Source: JAEXZL01 sp049943125
GTDB lineage: Bacteria; Bacillota; Clostridia; Clostridiales; Clostridiaceae
Direction of reading: 5' to 3'
Length of the DNA stretch: 64,000 nucleotides
Assembly: GCF_049943125.1 (NCBI RefSeq)
Contig: NZ_CP188040.1
Coordinates: 2,666,001-2,730,000, forward strand
The notes under the pieces are model-generated. The model did no database searches. It saw nothing but the letters and a program-made list of their open reading frames with translations, and had not been told where the DNA came from. Below, one piece after another: positions 60,528 through 64,000 of the stretch; position 1 is the stretch's first letter; each line of letters opens with the position of its first letter. Position numbers and translations under genes: made by a program.

Positions 60528-61460
60528 TTACTTAATATGTGTTCCTGTTTCTCCACTAATCCCACTCTTAGCCTTCTCCAGCAGGGTTATCAAAGCACTG
60601 CGATTAGGAGCGGAAGAGGCAAATTCTACAGCAGCCTGTACCTTTGGCAGCATAGAGCCAGGAGCAAAGTGTCCCTCAGCCATATACTGTTTTGCTTCCT
60701 CTACGGTGATATTGTCTAGCCATTTAACCTCAGGCTTTCCAAAGTTTATCGCTACCTTTTCTACAGCAGTGAGGATTATCAGGAAGTCAGCATCTACCTC
60801 TTGTGCCAGTAGGCAGCTAGCAAAATCCTTATCTATTACAGCACCAGCACCCTTTAGGTGGTTGCCTTCTCTAGTTACAGGAATACCGCCACCTCCACAG
60901 GAGATAACTACTTCACCCGCATTAATAAGGCTCTTAACTGTTTCTATTTCTATTATTTCCTTTGGCTTTGGAGAGGCTACAACTCTTCTATAGCCTCTGC
61001 CTGAATCCTCAATTACCTTAAAGCCATTTTTCTCAGCTAGCTTTGCTTCTTCTTCATTCATAAACTGGCCAATTGGCTTAGTTGGGTTCTTGAAGGCAGG
61101 GTCATCAGAATCTACCCTTACCTGAGTGATTATAGTTGTTACGGATTTTTTTATTCCTCTATCTAATAATTCCTCTCTAAGAGCATTTTGAAGATCATAG
61201 CCTATGTAAGCCTGGCTCATTGCCACGCACACAGACAGGGGAGTAAAGGTAGGAGAGGAGGGATTCTGTTTTCCGTAAACAGTCATTGCTTGATCTATCA
61301 TACCCACCTGAGGACCGTTTCCATGGGATATTATAACCTCGTAGCCTGCCTCTATTAAATCGGCAATAGCCTTTGAGGTATGCTTAACTGCTATCATCTG
61401 CTCTGGGAGGGTATTGCCTAAGGCGTTTCCTCCAAGAGCTATAACTATTCTCTTTGTCAT
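60528..61460 (-). CDS. arcC: Carbamate kinase
   Basis: A 310-residue amino-acid-kinase-fold enzyme: KRIVIALGGNALGN at the start, GYEVIISHGNGPQVGMI, SCGGGGIPV, GAGAVIDKDFASCLLA and GHFAPGSMLPKVQAAVEF. It transfers phosphate from carbamoyl phosphate to ADP, yielding ATP, CO2 and ammonia. It lies directly after the carbamoyltransferase gene, which would make the carbamoyl phosphate. No arginine deiminase gene is adjacent, so ureide/purine breakdown is the likelier source than arginine. Confidence 0.93.
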   Translation of the reverse strand: MTKRIVIALGGNALGNTLPEQMIAVKHTSKAIADLIEAGYEVIISHGNGPQVGMIDQAMTVYGKQNPSSPTFTPLSVCVAMSQAYIGYDLQNALREELLDRGIKKSVTTIITQVRVDSDDPAFKNPTKPIGQFMNEEEAKLAEKNGFKVIEDSGRGYRRVVASPKPKEIIEIETVKSLINAGEVVISCGGGGIPVTREGNHLKGAGAVIDKDFASCLLAQEVDADFLIILTAVEKVAINFGKPEVKWLDNITVEEAKQYMAEGHFAPGSMLPKVQAAVEFASSAPNRSALITLLEKAKSGISGETGTHIK

Positions 61461-61478
61461 AAGGCTCCAGCTCCTTTA

Positions 61479-62672
61479 TTAGTCAAATTTTCTCTTTGCA
61501 GCTCTTTCTTCTAAAGCCTTAAGAGTTCTCTGTGGATCCTGGAACTTGCTTAGGAATATCATAGCTGCTATGATATATGGCTTATAGCTTGCTTCCTTGT
61601 AAAGAGGATCTCTATAGCGATCAAATACTGATGCATCAACCTCACCAGTTTCACAGCTAACTCCAGTGATATCAGCAGGTAGGCAGTGAAGGTATAAAGC
61701 CTTTCCGTCCTTTGTGAGCTTCATCATTTCCTCTGTGCAAGCCCAATCCTTATGCTGTGCATTTTGTGCTAATAGTTCCTTCTCTAAAGCCTTTATTCCA
61801 TCAAAATCATTGTTTCCATAGAGCTCGGTACGCTTTTCCATGGCTACAAAAGGAGCCCAGCTCTTTGGATATACTATATCAGCATCCTTGAAGGCTTCCT
61901 CCATGCTGTGAGTTTTTGTAAAGGAACCACCGGATTTCTTAGCATTTTCCTTAGCAACCTCTTCTACCTCGGACATTATTTCATAGCCCTCTGGATGAGC
62001 AAGAACAACCTCCATACCCATACGAGTCATAAGACCTACGATACCCTGAGGTACTGAAAGTGGCTTTCCATAGGAAGGGGAGTATGCCCAAGTCATAGCT
62101 ATCTTCTTACCCTTAAGATTTTCCACTCCACCAAACTCATGGATAATGTGAAGCATATCAGCCATGGCTTGAGTTGGATGGTCTATATCACATTGAAGAT
62201 TAACTAGGGTAGGTCTCTGCTCTAATATGCCAGCTGCATTCCCATCCTGAACGGCCTGAGAAACCTCTTTCATATAAGTGTTTCCTTTACCAATGTACAT
62301 ATCATCTCTAATTCCTATAACATCTGCCATAAAGGAGATCATATTAGCTGTTTCACGAACGGTTTCTCCATGAGCAATCTGAGATTTTCCTTCATCTAAA
62401 TCCTGAACCTCAAGTCCTAATAGATTGCAGGCAGAGGCAAAGCTGAAGCGGGTACGAGTTGAGTTGTCACGGAATAGAGATATTCCAAGACCGCTTTCAA
62501 AAACCTTAGTGGAAATATTATTTTCTCTCATGAAGCGAAGAGCATCAGCTATGGTAAAAACAGCCTCCAGCTCGTCATCAGTCTTTTCCCAAGTTAGGAA
62601 AAAGTCGTTGTTGTACATTTCCTTGAAGTTTAGCTTATTCAGCTTCTCAATATAGTCGTTTAAAGTTTTCAT
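61479..62672 (-). CDS. ygeW: YgeW-type knotted carbamoyltransferase
   Basis: A 397-residue member of the aspartate/ornithine carbamoyltransferase family. The carbamoyl phosphate loop is DNSTRTRFSFASACN; QRPTLVNLQCDIDHPTQAMAD and LYLHCLPADITG match the YgeW subfamily, which has a trefoil knot. The physiological substrate of YgeW is unknown; it occurs in gene clusters of selenium-linked purine/ureide use. It is followed by arcC, with 18 bases between them, and preceded by ygeY. Confidence 0.92.
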   Translation of the reverse strand: MKTLNDYIEKLNKLNFKEMYNNDFFLTWEKTDDELEAVFTIADALRFMRENNISTKVFESGLGISLFRDNSTRTRFSFASACNLLGLEVQDLDEGKSQIAHGETVRETANMISFMADVIGIRDDMYIGKGNTYMKEVSQAVQDGNAAGILEQRPTLVNLQCDIDHPTQAMADMLHIIHEFGGVENLKGKKIAMTWAYSPSYGKPLSVPQGIVGLMTRMGMEVVLAHPEGYEIMSEVEEVAKENAKKSGGSFTKTHSMEEAFKDADIVYPKSWAPFVAMEKRTELYGNNDFDGIKALEKELLAQNAQHKDWACTEEMMKLTKDGKALYLHCLPADITGVSCETGEVDASVFDRYRDPLYKEASYKPYIIAAMIFLSKFQDPQRTLKALEERAAKRKFD

Positions 62673-62756
62673 GTTAATCCCCCTTAAAATTCTTTCATTA
62701 TATTTAATTTCTAGGAGAGGAAGGGTAGCTCCCTCTCTTAGATTAGATGGTTTACC

Positions 62757-64000
62757 TTATTTAAAATACATTTCAGGTAATGCAGCATATACAGCAGCAC
62801 ACTTAACAAGATCATCCTTCCAGGTCTTTTCGTTAGGTGCATGAGCCTGTGCTTCTGCTCCAGGACCAAAGCCTATAACAGGAATTCCGTTACGTCCCAT
62901 GATGGAAACTCCATTGGTGGAGAATGTCCACTTATCAGTAAGAGGACGATTTATTCTGGATTCATGAGTTTCTGAGGAGCCGGATCTTGAGGTTCCATAA
63001 AGTCCCTCATAAGCTTCTTCCATGGCCTTTGTTAGCTTGTGATCCTCTGGAAGCACCCAAGTAGGGAAGTAGCATTCAATAGGATATACCAGACCTGTGA
63101 AGCTTGGTCTTTCATAGTCGTACATTGATACCTTAGCACCATATTTCTTTACAGCAGGAAGATTTCTGATTTCTTCTAAGCAGCTCTCCCAGGTCTCGCC
63201 AGCAGTCATTCTGCGATCTAAGGAGATAGAGCAGGAATCAGCAACGGCACAGCGGCTAGGGGAGGTGAAGAATATTTGAGAGGTGGTAACAGTACCTCTA
63301 CCTAAGAAGTTAGCTTCCTTCCATTCAGGATTATATTTTTCATCCAGCATTTTTACTAGACCTTTGATTTCTTTATCCTCTGCTGCATCATTTTCATTGA
63401 GATCACGGATGTTCATGAGTATTTCAGCCATCTTGTAAATAGCATTATCTCCTCTTTCTGGAGCGGAGCCGTGGCAGGAAATACCCTCAACGTCAACACG
63501 GATTTCCATACGTCCTCTTTGACCTCTATAAATACCACCATCCGTAGGCTCTGTGGAAACTACAAACTCTGGTCTGATTTTATCTTCTTTTATAATGTAC
63601 TCCCAGCATAGTCCATCACAGTCTTCCTCTTGAACGGTACCAACCACTAAGGCTGTATATTTATCTGTTAAAAGTCCTAGATCCTTCATTATTTTTGCTC
63701 CATAAACGGAGGAAACAATTCCACCAAGCTGGTCTGAAGTACCTCTTCCACCTATTTCACTATCAGTTTCATAGCCCTCATAAGGATCAAAGGACCAGTT
63801 AGCTCTATTTCCTATTCCTACAGTGTCAATATGAGCATCGAAGCCAATTAAGGTTTCACCAGTTCCCATGTATCCAAGGACATTACCCATAGGATCAATT
63901 TCTACCTTATCAAAGCCTAAGGCCTTCATCTCAGCCTCAATCCTTTTGATTACTCCTTCTTCCTCACAGCTCTCGCCAGGTATAGCCACTAAGTCTCTTA
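62757..64000 (-). CDS. ygeY: YgeY-type selenium-metabolism-linked hydrolase, C-terminal part (cut by window edge)
   Basis: About 414 codons of an M20-family metallohydrolase, running off the right edge; the reading frame continues upstream of VAIPGESCEEEG. Metal-site motifs are IGFDAHIDTV, GGRGTSDQLGGIV, VGTVQEEDCDG, STEPTDG and the C-terminal SSETHESRINRP and GFGPGAEAQAHAPNE. YgeY-type proteins sit with ygeW and arcC in selenium-linked ureide clusters; they are thought to cleave an amide or ureide (2,3-diaminopropionate-derived or carbamoyl compound), but the substrate is not proven. Confidence 0.9.
   Translation of the reverse strand, partial: RDLVAIPGESCEEEGVIKRIEAEMKALGFDKVEIDPMGNVLGYMGTGETLIGFDAHIDTVGIGNRANWSFDPYEGYETDSEIGGRGTSDQLGGIVSSVYGAKIMKDLGLLTDKYTALVVGTVQEEDCDGLCWEYIIKEDKIRPEFVVSTEPTDGGIYRGQRGRMEIRVDVEGISCHGSAPERGDNAIYKMAEILMNIRDLNENDAAEDKEIKGLVKMLDEKYNPEWKEANFLGRGTVTTSQIFFTSPSRCAVADSCSISLDRRMTAGETWESCLEEIRNLPAVKKYGAKVSMYDYERPSFTGLVYPIECYFPTWVLPEDHKLTKAMEEAYEGLYGTSRSGSSETHESRINRPLTDKWTFSTNGVSIMGRNGIPVIGFGPGAEAQAHAPNEKTWKDDLVKCAAVYAALPEMYFK

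Overview
The window is low-GC DNA with short intergenic gaps, strong AGGAGG-type ribosome binding sites, frequent TTG/GTG starts and hairpin-plus-T-run terminators. Together with anaerobe-type genes (selenium-linked purine/ureide hydrolase cluster, DUF438-hemerythrin protein, butanol-dehydrogenase-like enzyme, PTS-free sugar ABC uptake) this points to a member of the Clostridia. No rRNA, tRNA, CRISPR array, transposase or phage gene was seen. Genus cannot be fixed from sequence reading alone.

Layout. 1-0.8 kb: 5' part of a class II fructose-bisphosphate aldolase (minus strand, cut by the window edge). 1-3.5 kb: a NitT/TauT-type ABC importer behind a riboswitch-like leader. 3.6-10.5 kb: an ArsR-type regulator diverging from a carbohydrate ABC importer, a family 2 glycoside hydrolase and a glycerophosphodiesterase, with candidate operators and a cre site between them. 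10.6-14.4 kb: two paralogous zinc dehydrogenases flanking a degenerate HNH protein and a YccF protein. 14.6-19.1 kb: a DUF1858/DUF438-hemerythrin-PAS pair behind a Crp/Fnr-type palindrome, an Ntn hydrolase, a SanA-like protein and an AI-2E-type permease.

19.2-30 kb is a purine-catabolism region: a degenerate MobA-like domain fused to a ModE-type HTH, then xanthine dehydrogenase (three subunits) behind a compact structured leader with a terminator, an adenine/guanine-type permease, guanine deaminase, two tandemly duplicated xanthine/urate-type permeases and a VOC protein. The far right end (55.5-64 kb, minus strand) carries related functions: uracil permease with its own structured leader, a QNxG-type nucleobase permease, carbamate kinase, YgeW-type carbamoyltransferase and YgeY-type hydrolase. 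Together they describe import of purines, deamination and oxidation to xanthine/urate, and recovery of ATP and ammonia from carbamoyl intermediates.

30-54.7 kb is an accessory block, visibly more AT-rich, almost wholly on the plus strand and built of small, separately translated genes: twelve GNAT acetyltransferase genes (two with double domains), two NUDIX hydrolases, a methyltransferase, P-loop kinase, peptidase E, adenosine-deaminase-like enzyme, histidine phosphatase, iron alcohol dehydrogenase, beta-lactamase-fold hydrolase, several small membrane proteins and broken ORFs. In its middle sits a response regulator / ABC transporter / histidine kinase module of the peptide-antibiotic-resistance type, with four phased TTTAC(T/C) repeats in front of the transporter genes.
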